Shown: in pieces, positions 21,652 to 34,113 of the stretch
Numbering within the stretch: the stretch's first letter is position 1
Layout: each line of letters starts with the position of its first letter
Translations under genes and position numbers: made by a program
The notes under the pieces: model-generated
The model's database searches: none
Seen by the model: the letters and a program-made list of their open reading frames with translations, nothing else
What the model was told of the DNA's origin: nothing
Source: Periconia sp. R9002
Taxonomy: Eukaryota; Ascomycota; Dothideomycetes; Pleosporales; Periconiaceae
Assembly (NCBI GenBank): GCA_023627715.1
Contig: JAMAHW010000108.1
Span: 57,778-121,777 of the forward strand
Reading direction: 5' to 3'
DNA: 64,000 bases

Positions 21652-24061
21652 ATGTTGACCGAGTACACTTATATATTTGCCATTGGCACCTTCTTTTCCC
21701 TCCTCGAGGCTTACAATAACGGTGCCAGTACGTAGCATCAAACTGCAGACTTCTGAGCATACATTGCTGACCTCATCCTTCACAGATGATGTTGCCAACG
21801 CTTGGGCTACCAGCGTGTCTTCACGCTCCGTCACTTACCAGCAAGCCATGGTACTGTGCCTTGTCTTCGAGATGACTGGCGCACTTGCCGTAGGTGCTCG
21901 AACAGCATCCACGATCCGTAACGGAATCATTCCCATCTCCGCTTTCAACGGCAATGCTCCCGTTCAGCTCCTTGCTTTCACGTGTGCGGCTGCTGGTGCT
22001 TCCATCTGGGTAGGTTGTAACTTCCAAGTCCCAAACAGTAAAAAAAAATGCTAACATCAATTGACATCAACAAGGTCATGTGGTGTACTCGTCACTCAGC
22101 CCACGTGTCTTCCACATACTCCCTCGTCGCCTCCATTACAGGCGTTGGCATCGCTTCGGTAGGAGCATCGAGGGTCAACTGGGGTTGGTCGGGAGGTCAG
22201 GGACTTGGTGCGATTTTTGCAGGCCTCGTCATGGCACCGGTCGCCTCGGGGTGTTTTGGCGCCATTATATTCTCGCTGATCAAGTTTGTGGTTCATCTCC
22301 GCGAAAACCCAGTCCGTTGGGCCGTCTTCACTTCACCCTTCTTCTTCCTGATCGCATGCACCATCTCCACTCTGTCGATCGTGTACAAGGGATCTCCTAA
22401 CCTTGGCCTGGACAAACGTCCAGCGTGGTTCATTGCATCTGTCACTCTCGGAGTCGGCTTCGGCATGATGTTCCTTTCCGCCCTGTTCTTCGTGCCATAC
22501 ACCTACTGCAAAGTCATCAACCGCGATTACACACTCCGAATCTGGCACATCTGGAAAGGCCCGATGCTTTTCTGGCGTCCTCGCCCAGAAGATTCCGACG
22601 TGGTTGTCGTTCCCAACTACGCCGTGATCCAACACGCGGGAGACTCGAGCGTTGGCCACGACAGCGGGCTCCGCCGTCTCAGCGCCCAGGAAGCCAACGA
22701 AATGATTACCGAAGAGAAACGTCCAAATGATGCCAATGCCAACAGCAAAGACAGCAGCACCGATTCAGACACCGAGAATCAAGGGCCACCCGTCGTCACG
22801 CAGAAATCGTACAAGAAGCTCCTGGCCGAAGCCCGCGAAGCCCATCACGCGGAACTGAGGAAGAAGAAGGGTCCGCTGGGTTGGGCTATGCGCTCGCTGC
22901 ACAAGAATGCCCTGGGCGAAGGCGCCATCTACGAACGCCACAACCTCGTCGCGGCCGTCAAGCGCGTCCCGGCTATGGTCGTCGTTGCGGCTTTGTACGG
23001 TATGAGCTACGATATCCATTCCGCTCAGGTTCGTAGAGCCCTCTTACCCCCTTTTCTTCTCTAACTACGCGACCTTCCCCATAGCATGTCCCAAAGTACC
23101 ATGAAAAGAATGAATCGGTTATTGCAAAATATCTCACCAAAGCACCGTGACTGATAAAGAACAACAGGTCGGTGTCCTAGGGACCCCCGAAGGCCGCCGC
23201 ATGGATCGCGTCTACTCCATGGCGCCCAAGTACTCGAACGAAGTCGAGTACTTGTACTCCTTTGTTCAAATCATCACCGCGTGCACGGCGTCTTTTGCTC
23301 ACGGTGCTAACGATGTTGGAAACGTACGTTCTTGCTCTCTTATATATACCACATTCCCCCCTCCATCTCATGTCCTCTCTCATTAAACATCTCGTAACTG
23401 AACGAATAAACAGGCCGTAGGCGTATGGGCCGCAATGTACAGCGCGTGGCGTACCGGCAAGACAGTCGGATCCAAAGCACCCGTGCCGACGTGGCAGATC
23501 GCCGTCGTGGCCCTCACCATTTGTATCGGATTCATCACCTACGGTTACAACATCATGCGAGGTGCGCTCCCTTCCCCTTTCCATTTCCACCTTTCTCTCC
23601 TTTTCACCACTCCCAAACTTCCCTCCCCACCGAGCATCGCACACTTATCAACTCCCAACGATACTTCAACCAAACTAACACAACCACCCCTTCCAACACA
23701 GTCATGGGCAACAAACTAACCTACCACTCCCCCTCTCGCGGCTCATCCATGGAAATGGGCGCCGCCCTCACCATCCTCATTTTCTCACAGTACGCGCTGC
23801 CGACCTCGACGTCGATGTGTATCACCGGGTGAGCATTTGCCCCATTCCCTCTTTCCCCTCCATCTCTTCTTCTTCAGGGAAATGAATGCTAACAGACGAT
23901 CCAGCGCAACCGTAGGCGTCGGCCTCTGCAACGGCAGCTTCAAGGCCGTCAATTGGCAGCGCGTCGGCTTGCTGTTCTTCTCGTGGGTCATGACGATTCC
24001 GATTACGGCGTTGATTGGGGGTGGGATTATGGCTGTTACGTTGAATACGCCGGGTTGGTGA
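21652..24061 (+). CDS. PHO89: Na+/inorganic phosphate symporter, PiT family (Pho89-like)
   Basis: A plasma-membrane high-affinity phosphate importer of the PiT/PHO-4 family. Seven exons (21652-21727, 21786-22009, 22075-23028, 23168-23323, 23414-23561, 23702-23828, 23905-24061) join in frame to 613 residues. Both copies of the inverted PiT signature are present: GANDVANAWAT, created by the first splice near the N-terminus, and GANDVGNAVGVW in the C-terminal half. Hydrophobic segments fill roughly residues 5-250 and 440-610. Between them is a long hydrophilic cytosolic loop (about residues 280-410) rich in Ser/Asp/Glu and ending in basic AELRKKKG. The second and sixth junctions restore ASIWVMWCTRH and MCITGATVGVGLCNG. 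The CACGTG box upstream would fit phosphate-starvation control. No damage was seen. Confidence 0.93.
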
Positions 24062-24366
24062 TTTGGTTGGGAGGGGAGAGGGAGGGAGGAGAGGTGGAAT
24101 GAGGATAGAAAAAAACGTATGAATGGAAAAATCCCTCCAACTCCCTTCTTTCTCCAACTCCGGATTCATCTTTCTCTCTCTGTCTATACCCTTAAACCTC
24201 CCAAAAAAAAAAAAAAAAAAAAAAAAAACACGAACCCCAACACACACAAAAAAAAGGAGCCATTCAGGATTATCCCGCCTAAACCCAAAAGAAAACGGAA
24301 TCAAAACTATCTCGCTTTCTGACATACTCTAACACACACAGTACTCGTCCTCGACACCGACCGACC

Positions 24367-24396
24367 ACCTAACCTAACCTAACCTAACCTAACCTA
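24367..24396. repeat. (ACCTA)n pentanucleotide repeat
   Basis: Six near-perfect ACCTA units. Not the fungal telomere hexamer, which would be CCCTAA. Confidence 0.85.
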
Positions 24397-24657
24397 CATA
24401 CGATTACGCCCCGAACTAAAAAAAAAAAAGTTGGAAAGAAAGAACGGTGGGAATCATAAGACTGTACGTTAGGAAGTTATAGCATAGCGTAGGGTAACGG
24501 TCGAGGTAGAGACTAATATCATACATATCACACCTACCTCTTCTTCTTCTCCTCCTTCTCCTCCTCCTCTCCTTCTTTACTTTTCTTTCCAACACAAACA
24601 AACAACTCTAAAGTATACATACCTAAGAAACCACACTCTCATCCCTCTCCCTCTCCT

Positions 24658-24658
<1 letters not shown>

Positions 24659-24699
<41 letters not shown>

Positions 24700-24780
24700 C
24701 GGGGGGGCGGGCGNNNNNNNNNNCAAAACCAACACACCCCCCCCCCCCCCCACCCCCCCCCCCCCCCCCCCCCCCCCCAC
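24659..24780. other. Assembly gap (10 N at 24714-24723) between poly-G and poly-C runs
   Basis: A G run of about 40 nt with few interruptions ends in ten N, followed after a short A/C-rich piece by a C run of similar length. The layout suggests low-quality read ends flanking a scaffolded gap rather than genuine sequence. Confidence 0.85.
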
Positions 24781-27700
24781 CTCCCATCCCATCCCATCTA
24801 CCATCTTACATGTCTTACGTTCTCTTGGACACCCACCCCAAAAAAGAGCGAGTAGTAGCAGTCCTACTCCTAGTCCTAGCACTACACAAGTACCTCTCCC
24901 TCCCCCTTTCCACCCTCCAAGCTTAAGTTAATGTTGTTAATACGTACCACGTACTTACTATTTCTGTGTAAAAACGTGGGAGGAGGGCAAGAATGGAAGG
25001 TGAAGGTGGGTTATGGAATATATGTATGTATGCATGTATACCTTTTGTGGAACTAGGTAAGCATGGAAGGAAGGGTAGTGGGGGGTTTTTGGGTGGAAAA
25101 CGACGACAAGGACGAGAAATAAAAGCAAAGTTAGTTAATTGAGTAGTTGGTGTGCTGTGAGGAATATCCAACACTTCTTTCGATGTAAGAATGTGAGATG
25201 GTGGTAGACGGTGGTGATGGAGCGATTTGTTGATGTCTGGATACTTACGTACCTACCTTTTCCCCTTCTTCTCAACGTCTCTACATCCGTTTCGGGAAGG
25301 AAAAGTTTGGGAGCGGTGGAATAGTGATAAGGAGACGAGAGATGAGGTGTGGCGGAACGAAAGCTTAAAGTTCAAAGCTCGACAGGGGGGGGAGAAGATT
25401 CAAAGGGGAGAGGAAAAGGGTAGGATGGAGGGAATGTAGGTATATAGTTGTTAAGTAATGTAAGGTGATCAATAATGACGACGACAAAGAGAGAAATGTA
25501 TGTATATGTCTGTAACTATAGAGATGATGGTATTGGTGTTGTAGATAGAAAAAAAAAAGTGAGGTTGCTCGATTCAACCATGTGCGCGTCGTCCCAAAGC
25601 GAGGACGTTTTCTGGGCGTTATTATTACCGGCGTACGATACTACGAGGAATTGTATTGCTAGGTATATGCGATGAAGTATTTTTTTTTCCTTTTCATCAT
25701 TTGTATGCACATATATGTATATATGTCTGTTGTTCGTTGTCATTTACTTACCTGTGCTTTCTTCGTATCGAGATGGTTCTGATTACGAAAAAAGGGGTTG
25801 TGGATGTCAAAGGGGGGATTGGGGAAAGGATTGATAGAAGGAAGGGTGACGTTGGGTCACGCATGCCATTTGCCACGCACGCAGGAGAGCAATGAAGGAG
25901 AAGGGAGCGTTGACGCCGGCGAGAAAGAGCGGAGAACACGACGCAAAACTCCAGTCCCTAACTCCACGGAACTCAGAATCTTAAAGAGCGCAAATATAGC
26001 CATGGCCCTACGAAAAGGAAAAAGAAGAACGTGTTCGGCATTTCCGTACATACCGAGATCCGGATTTGAAGTTCGAATCGCATTTGGCGCGCATGGGGAA
26101 ATGAGATTTGTGATTCGGATACAGGTGCAACATTAGCATCTTATCCTCTGATGCAATTTTTGCTTTTTTCTTTGTGCCGCAGGGGGACGAGATGGGCGCG
26201 AGCTTTGCTCCTCGGAAGGGCGCGGATGGAGAACGGGGGAGTTTAATTTGACTATGATCAAGGATGGATACGGGGGGTCAATGATATGTGAAATGTGTGT
26301 TGTGTGATATGGTAGGGATGAGAAAGTGAAGGAAGTGTTAATACAGCGTGTTATTGTCTGTCTGGATGATGTGGTTGGTGTTAATTGTGTGGGGAGATAG
26401 TGTTGGCCCTTGGGCGTAACGGTAAGCGGTTGGAGATGGTTGGATGCGACGAGGCGAGACGCAGGAGCGAAATGGACGTTTGACGTAACGGCAGTGGGCC
26501 TGCTTTTTGGAGCATCGCCTTATGTGAAGTATACTGTACGGTGTACCGTGGTGCTGCTGTTTTGGTTTTACCCGGGGTTTGGTTTGTTGGGGTCGCGAGA
26601 TGAGATAGGATGATATGACGTGGAAGGGTAATTAAGGGGTCTATCTGTCTGACATGTTCCTATAGGCATCAGTGAACCATAGTATACGAGAGCAAGACCC
26701 AACGAAGGCGATTGTCAAGGGTTGTAGACATGTCTGTTTGAATTTGTGGATGGATGTGTATCAACAAGGCAAGTGAGGTTGATATGGAGCTTGAAGCACG
26801 GTCGCGACCATCTTCAGAATGATCTTCTCAATTCAGGCACTTGGACATGGCGGGAGCAACTGCCGGCCGTAAAGCAGGTGGCGATATGATGTGAATCCCT
26901 TGCGGCGGCGCAGACGGCATCCGCGCCACGTAGATGGGGGATATCAGGAACGGGCAAGGTGCCTCTCGCTTGGGAGATGTCGCATGCGAGAAGAGTCGGA
27001 TGCCATGGGGGCGGATTGAAGCCTGAAATATTTCAAGACCTGTCGTCGACGCGATTGGCCCGCAAAGGGGAATATCATGTCGATGGATGCCTAGGGGGCA
27101 AGCGCGTTGTATTTTTGGAAAAAGGGCGAACAGACAAAGATGTTTTTACAAATCAATGCCTACAAAGGTACAGCGGCATGAAATGAAGCAATGAAGATCT
27201 GTGTACATCGCGTCGGGATCACTTACACGAAGCTAGTCAATGCTGACCATCTATCGCGATCCGTATACGATAAACGGGTACGCCAACAAGTGATTCCGAC
27301 AAGGCGGGAAGATAACAGCGAAGCACGTGACTATACTCTTATTTGACTGTTATGAGGCTAACGCGACGCTGGGGGTGGACACAATCGACGATGCCAAGGC
27401 TGACTAAGTGGGCTCCGAGGCCAGCAAATGCGAGAGCCGCGATTCGAATTTTTTCCCCATCTACGATTTCACGATCGTGAGGCGGGTCACGACTCAACAG
27501 AGATGCGCTCCGAGGGGGCGAGGAAATGGCTCGGTATCAAGTCAACACTAGCATATCCTTTTTTGAAGTAGTCTTGTTGTTCGAGCAGAAAACTGGTTTT
27601 TTTCTTGGGTAGTCTAAGAAGATTTTCTGAATGGGTTGCAACAACGATAAACAAATCCAACAACCGGCATTACGAGAGGGGACCCTAGAGCTTGCCGTCT

Positions 27701-30700
27701 TGCCATGCTCAATTTTGAATGTGTGGACGAGTGAAAGAGCTCAGTTAGGACCCGCAACAGAGATTCGCAGGTAACATGGTGGACTGCGACAGAGGGTATC
27801 CAGGAGAGCAGAAGAACATGCGGACCAAACATGTCCAATCCAGCTTGCCGGAGCCAGCCGCTGTCAGCGGGCCGCGCGCTTGTGCTGTGGTCTGGATTTG
27901 TGCACCCTTCTCCCGCAATTCACCACACCATTTGATCTCGAAAAGCCCATCTTGGATAACGAGGTACGATCGGTCTGCCGTGACCTATGGACGGGAACGA
28001 GGATAAAACGTCTCCGAGGAGGATTTCACGCCGATGGCGGAATACAGTCGCCAAAACATGCGCTTGTCGCCATCGCCTCTTCTCGGGTGGTGAACGATGC
28101 ATCGACTACTTAGATGGGCTGTTGTTTAGACACGCCGCTTTGGTCAAAGGCTCGTCTGTATCGACGAAGAAGAGGGGCCATGACCAAGGCGTTGAGAATG
28201 TTTAAGCCTGCGACACGATAAAGCGAGATGAGCTCAATCTTGTAGAGTTTGACCCGTGCTGGATATAGTACATTGGCCAGCACGTCATATTGTCTTTCCG
28301 TGGTGTTTTGGCAATGGTGGAGATACAGCAAGCCTCGGGGGCTTTTTCGGATACTGGACGTGGGCTTGGTGATACAACGGTACCAAGGTAACTGTTTTCA
28401 TGCTGGAAAGTCTGAAATGTTGGCTCGGGAAGGACACGGACGTGATGCCGGTGCTGGATGCACAAAGTTCCCGGGTGCTCGCAAGAGGACGACAGCCGGC
28501 TTACTAAGCCAGTGGGCGAGCGAGTCTTGAAAGGGGGTCGGGTTGGTTCCCGCAGTGGGTCCTATCGCAGAGCGATGATGTCAAGGCTGTTTAGGGAACA
28601 GTGGGAGCAGGCAGCAGCACGCGCTACTGCTCGGTGCATATATTCCCACGGCCAATGCACAAGATGGGCGAAGTGTCGCACAAAAGGATGGGATACAGGT
28701 GCTGAGGTTAGTTCAGGGGAAATGCAAAATGTGTGTGTGTGTGTCTCCAAGACAATCTGACATGCTGTCAAAAGTATAAAATACGAAGGCAAGAGGCAAT
28801 GGGAAGAGAGGATCTGCGCGAGGGAGGGGACCGTGGACAAGCGCCATGGCTGCCGTTGAAGCGGTCCATGGGACATGGGAGACTAGCGGACATTGCGGGC
28901 AGGGGCCAGCAGCCACTATCAAAGGCCCATCAGCACCATCGTGCATGGCCACCTTGGGCCTCGGGCGAGCCAGTTTCGGGCTTGGCGACGATCCACCTGA
29001 AAACATCCAAAAGGTACAAAGTAGCGTAGGGATCAGAACCCTCGGCCGGCGCCGGTTGATTGGCTCGCCACGCCTTGTTGGGTAGCGGTAGCGATGCGCG
29101 CGGGGGTTGAGCAGCGATCAATTTATCGATTTTGTGTGCTGGACCGCTAGGGGGGATGGATGAACAGCAATCCTACCAAACAAAAGCATGCCAAAGACAC
29201 GGACAGAAATAGATGGTGGGTTTCGCGTCGTCGTCGTCGTCGTGTGGTGGCGACGGAACAGAACAGAGCGATCGACCAGACTGAATGCCCCGCGGGGAAT
29301 GGACCGGCGATGGGAAGAGACAGAGGAGCCAGTGAAAGAAGAAAGAGGAAGAAAACAAGAGACAAGAAGGGGAGGATGATGACTAGCAAAAAAGGAGGAA
29401 AAATAATTGGACCAATCAAATCAAGCTGGTCAGCATAAAACGGCGTAAGCGTGCATTACTGCGATACTCAACTGCGCAGGTACGGTCGTTGCACTGCAAG
29501 AACTATTTGCAGTACTTGCAACTTGCAGATGATAATAAGCCTCTGTCTGTCGAAGGAAGAGGATGATGGGACCGCGCTAGTGTCCGACAGGGGGGGAATG
29601 GAGAGAGAAAGGCAGATGGTATGATATCGATGGATGGGATGGGGCGACACTGAGGCAACATGGTGGCCGTGTTTCTGCCAGCGGTGTCGGGTCCCGTTGT
29701 CCTGTCGACTACTGTTATTAGCACTGGACTTGTTCCCGCTTGGGTTTCTGATTCTGGGCGGCGTTGGCGCTTGTTTGTCGAGTTGGGTGGATCATGATGG
29801 ATGGGGGAATCACGGCGCGCGGGCTCTAGTCTGTTTGCAGTCGAGCCGACGCGCACGTAGTTGTAGGCAGGTCCATGGAATGAAGTGATGAGACGGGAAA
29901 GGAAAAAGGAAAATCAATCATGAAACAAACAGAAGAAACGCATGCACGTCTGACGGACGGCGCAGCGACGATCGGGAGCGAGCGATTGAATTATTACCTA
30001 GGTACAAGTAAGTACTTATCAGTATGGGCAGATGGTGAAGAGATTTATGGTGGATGAATAGGTGACGGGACGCGTTGCATGACGTGTGAGGCCAGCCCCA
30101 AGAGGAGCACCAGCCAGGTACCGCTGGCCCGCTGCGCACGGTGTTTGCATGGATCCATCGTCGTCAGATTGATTTCTGTACTCTGTAACACCTACTGTAG
30201 TTTTTTATTGTCCAAGTAGGTAGCACGGGTCCGGGCTGTTTAATCTTGATGCGCATTCGCATCCGCGACGGCATCGATAACGCCCATGTCAGACACGAGA
30301 AGCGTAGGTAGTATAGACTGTAGGTATAGTGGACTGCTTCCCTGGTATAATCCATCGTGATAATAACAGCGGCGACCGGTTTGATTATTGCCAACCCCGG
30401 TCTGGCAGAAACCCTAGGCAGCTAGCGGCCACGAAAGCAAGGCAAGGCAAGACAAGGCAGGCCAACAACAAGCAACATTGATCACTTCATGGATGGATAG
30501 GGATAGGGATAGGGGATAAGCATAGCAATAGGCCACGGGCAGTGCCAGTCAGTGAGCACGATACCCGCAGCAAAAGCGCAGTAAAGCGCAGCAAAGCCCC
30601 CCTCTCGTCAGTCTCCTACAAATCAATACCTAGTCCTGTAAACAATACTGAATCTGCTACAAGCGGCCTATCTCTGCTCCGCCGCGTCCCGGCCCACCGC

Positions 30701-31556
30701 CCACCATCCACACCATCCACGTCCGCCATCCACGTCCACGTTCACGCCGTCCCTCCACCTCTTTTTTTGCCCGTCTGCTCTGCCTCTGCCTCTGCACAGC
30801 TGCCCGCCCGCCCCCTCCACTCTAACCTCCACCCTCCTCTCCTCTCTTCTTTCCTCCAGCTACTTTTCTTGTCGGCCTATTTCCCTGCTTGCCTGCCTGT
30901 CGTTCGCTGCTTATTCTCTCCACCCCTCCCCCCCCCCCCCCGAGCAAGCATAGCACATTGATAGCAAGAAAGAAAAGCCAAGACCCGGGTTTTTCTTCCT
31001 TTTTGTCAAGTGCAACCAACCTACACCGCAACCACTCCCGAGCCGTGCAGCGTGCGCTCAGATTGGCAGTGCTGCTCTTCCGCGCCTTCCCCTCACCAGC
31101 CTGCAACCAGTGCGGTCTTGTGCAAACGTGCCGCTCTCACTTGAATTTCTCGACCCGGCCTCACCTTACACAACCGCCGGATCTCCATCGCCATACCATA
31201 CCATACCATACCAGCACGCCTCCTCCCTCAACTGCTGTGGCATTCAACCCTCAGTCACCCCCGACTCTTCCTCTTTCGTTTCCCTGCAACCACCCTCTTT
31301 TTTTTTTCTTATCGCGCTATGCACCCGTGATCCAAGATACACACGACATCACGCAAAGACCACGCTCGTTCCCGATATCTTAATCGCTAATTCTCCTCCC
31401 TCACCCGTCATCGACCGTCCTCCGCGCCTGCTCGCTCCTGGCTTTCGCGGCCTCAACCGCCATCTTTTGGGCTCCTCTTCATCCCGCCCTCGGTTGCTTG
31501 TCGACCTTCACTCTACATCGCCGTCCACAACCTAGTACGCCCCAACACTGTGCGCA

Positions 31557-34113
31557 ATGGCTCCCGCCGTGCCCAGGCTCCGCATCCTCTCAGGTACATA
31601 CCGTCTCGCTCCCTCTCGCCGGCCGTCATCGATGTCGATGCAATCATGGCGCGATGCGAGCTTTGCATAAGCAAACACATGCTCGTGAATGAATGCTGAC
31701 CAACTACAGTCGGTGGCAACGCTGTCTCGGCATTTCTATCATGGCGCCTTCAAGCCACTAACGCTTGCGACGTCACCTTGGTATGGAAATCGGGCTATGA
31801 GAGCGTCGCTCAATACGGCATCTCTTTCAAGTATGTACAATTCGCCCGTCACTTACTCACTCGCGAGACTGATTTATCTCCAGGTCTTCCTTATACGGTA
31901 ACGAACGCTTCAAACCCTACGCGGGTACGTCCCTCCTCCCTCACACCACCCATGACATGCTGATCGTGATGTAGTGGTACGCACACCTGAAGAGGCTGCT
32001 CAATCCTCCAAACAACCCTTCGACTACGTTCTCCTATGCGTCAAAGCCCTTCCCGATGTATATGATATCGCAAACATTATCGAATCCGTCGTTTCTCCTC
32101 AGCACACATGTATCCTCATGAACACCACACATAGTATAGGCGTTGAGTCATACTTGGAACAGCGGTTTCCTACAAACGTGGTTCTCTCTCTGGTTTCCGG
32201 TGCAGAGATTTCACAGTTGGGCGCGAGCGAGTTCGAACACAAGGGAGCAACCGATATCTGGGTTGGTCCTGCCAACAGAAACAGCCAGCTCCCGGCGCAG
32301 GTACAAACCGATATTACAGAAGCGCTTGCCATGACATTGGCGTCAGGTCAGGTCAATAGCAAAGTCTCGCCCAATATCCGGCAACAGCAGTATGAGCGAA
32401 TGATTGGGTGAGTTGTAATGTTCCATGAGTATTGCTTCCCTTCCGCTAACCATGCCCAACAGCCCCATCGCCTTCCATCCCGCCAGTGTTCTTTTTGAGA
32501 CACCAAACCATTCAGAACTGCTCGAAAAAGTCGGTGTTCGTCCGCTCATCACTGGTGTGATCGACGAGCTCCTCACCCTCGCAAAAGCGCAGGGCTGCAC
32601 GTTCCCCGATGATTTCAAAGAGACCACGATGCAGCAGATGACACAGTCACAGGACAACAACAGCACCATGTATCTGGATTTCGAGGCCAAACGTCCCATG
32701 GAGATAGAGACCTTCTTGGGCTCACCACTAAAGCTTGCACAGGAAGCCAACGTGGCAGTACCTCGGATTGAAACTCTATACGCCACCCTGCACCATTTGA
32801 ACATCGTGAACAGGACCAGACCCGTTCCCGCCCCAACGCCCTCACCTCAGAACGGAATGCAACCCCAAATGCCCCCTAGACTCTCTTCAGCTCCTTTGCC
32901 TCGTGGCCCTCCAGTAGCTGGACCCATGATGAATGGTAATGGTATGATGAAGGGAGGTCGACCGGGTAGCCGCGCCCCTTCCGTCACTGGTGTGCCACCA
33001 CCTGTGCGTCGCGGGCCCCCGCCGGGACAAATGAATGGATACCCTCCGAGGCAAATGAATGGAGGGCCCAACGGACAGCGGCGACCATCCTTTGATGGAA
33101 ACGATTTGGAGGAATTCAGCCATCTTATGCTCTATGATAACATGGCTGAAGATGGCGGCCAGGCGGGTCCCGGGTTTGAAAATGGCGGCAACGCGAATGA
33201 AATTGCTCTCCGTGAGAGGGAGCTGATGCTCAGACAGAGGGAGCTGCAACTTCGTGAACAGGAGTTCAACATGCGCCGCGGACCACGCCGTGGCCCGCCC
33301 GCTCCAGCATCCCACATGGGTGGTTTTGACGAAGAAGAGGACGAAGATGATTACTTTGATCCCATGGCATCGAGAGGTCCTGGCCCAGTCATTGATCCCG
33401 ACAATTTTGACATGATGAGCGTCACGTCACGTCGGACTCGTAAAATGCCCAGCGCCAGCCAGATCCGCAAGAACCCGGAGTTTATGGGAGGCGGAGGGCC
33501 ACCGAATGGTCGATCTCGAAACCCCTTCACTCGCCCTGGATTGAATAAGAATCGAACTAGCGCGCGTATGATGACTGACATTCCGGGGCTTCACGACTCC
33601 ATCATGAATAATCCTCTCATGGGCTACTCTTCTAACCGATATGGGGACGTCGATAGAGGCACCATGGGTGCACAGTCGCGTGCCAATTCATTAACAGCAT
33701 CACGGCTCGATGATTTGCAACAGGGCGGAAGTTATGGGGCATATCCCCCGATGAATCGTCGTACGAGCCAGTCTCCTGGCAACCCAATGAGTCCCGGGCC
33801 GAGACCTGGGGGACGACCATCCCCGCCTAACGGGTATGCACCCAACGGAATGAATGGCATGCCACCGCCCAATGGCGGGCGTCCCTCTCCGCCCGGCATG
33901 CGGCAGCCGGTATCGAGGCCTCCACCTGGGCCAGGAAACGCGATGGCACCACAACCAATTGAGCAGCACGCTGGGGTGAGCAACCTTTACCCACCAAAGT
34001 CCCGTCCTCAAGTTCAAGTTCGTAGTCTGACCGGTTCGGCCAGTGGTAGCAGCGGCCGACTAGATTCGGAGAACTCGTCGCATAGCAGCCAGAGTGCGCT
34101 TGGCGTGCGATGA
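31557..34113 (+). CDS. Ketopantoate reductase-fold protein (PanE/ApbA, Mug72-like) with long disordered tail
   Basis: A predicted NAD(P)-dependent 2-oxoacid reductase of the ketopantoate reductase (ApbA/PanE) superfamily, closest in layout to fission-yeast Mug72-type proteins. Five exons (31557-31593, 31710-31830, 31884-31924, 31975-32407, 32463-34113) join to 760 residues. The Rossmann start is ILSVGGNAVSAFLSW (residues 10-24), then FDYVLLCVKALPDV, typical of the ApbA N-terminal domain; a C-terminal-domain helix bundle runs to about residue 330. Beyond that about 430 residues are Pro/Gly/Met/Asn-rich, with repeated RPSPPNG-like blocks and one short charged coiled coil (ALRERELMLRQRELQLREQE). 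Such tails occur in filamentous-fungal members. A true pantothenate role is doubtful because the nucleotide loop is non-canonical (G-G-N-A-V-S). The substrate is unknown. Confidence 0.85.

Larger units (their letters stand above)
24062..31556. other. 7.5 kb gene-free region with an assembly gap
   Basis: No supported gene. It contains a 26-nt A run (24203-24228), ACCTA repeats, an N gap, simple TATG/TACC repeats (25000-25750), and a GC-richer segment (26400-30500) with a CGT trinucleotide repeat near 29228. A strongly pyrimidine-rich stretch (30700-31550) should be the leader of the gene at 31557, and includes an ATACC repeat near 31190. The GC-richer part might host a missed gene or non-coding transcript, but every frame longer than 80 codons lacks recognisable motifs. 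Confidence 0.5.

Noticed and set aside
24367..24396. ACCTA repeat as an internal telomere tract
   Set aside because: Pentamer, not the TTAGGG/CCCTAA hexamer; ordinary simple repeat.
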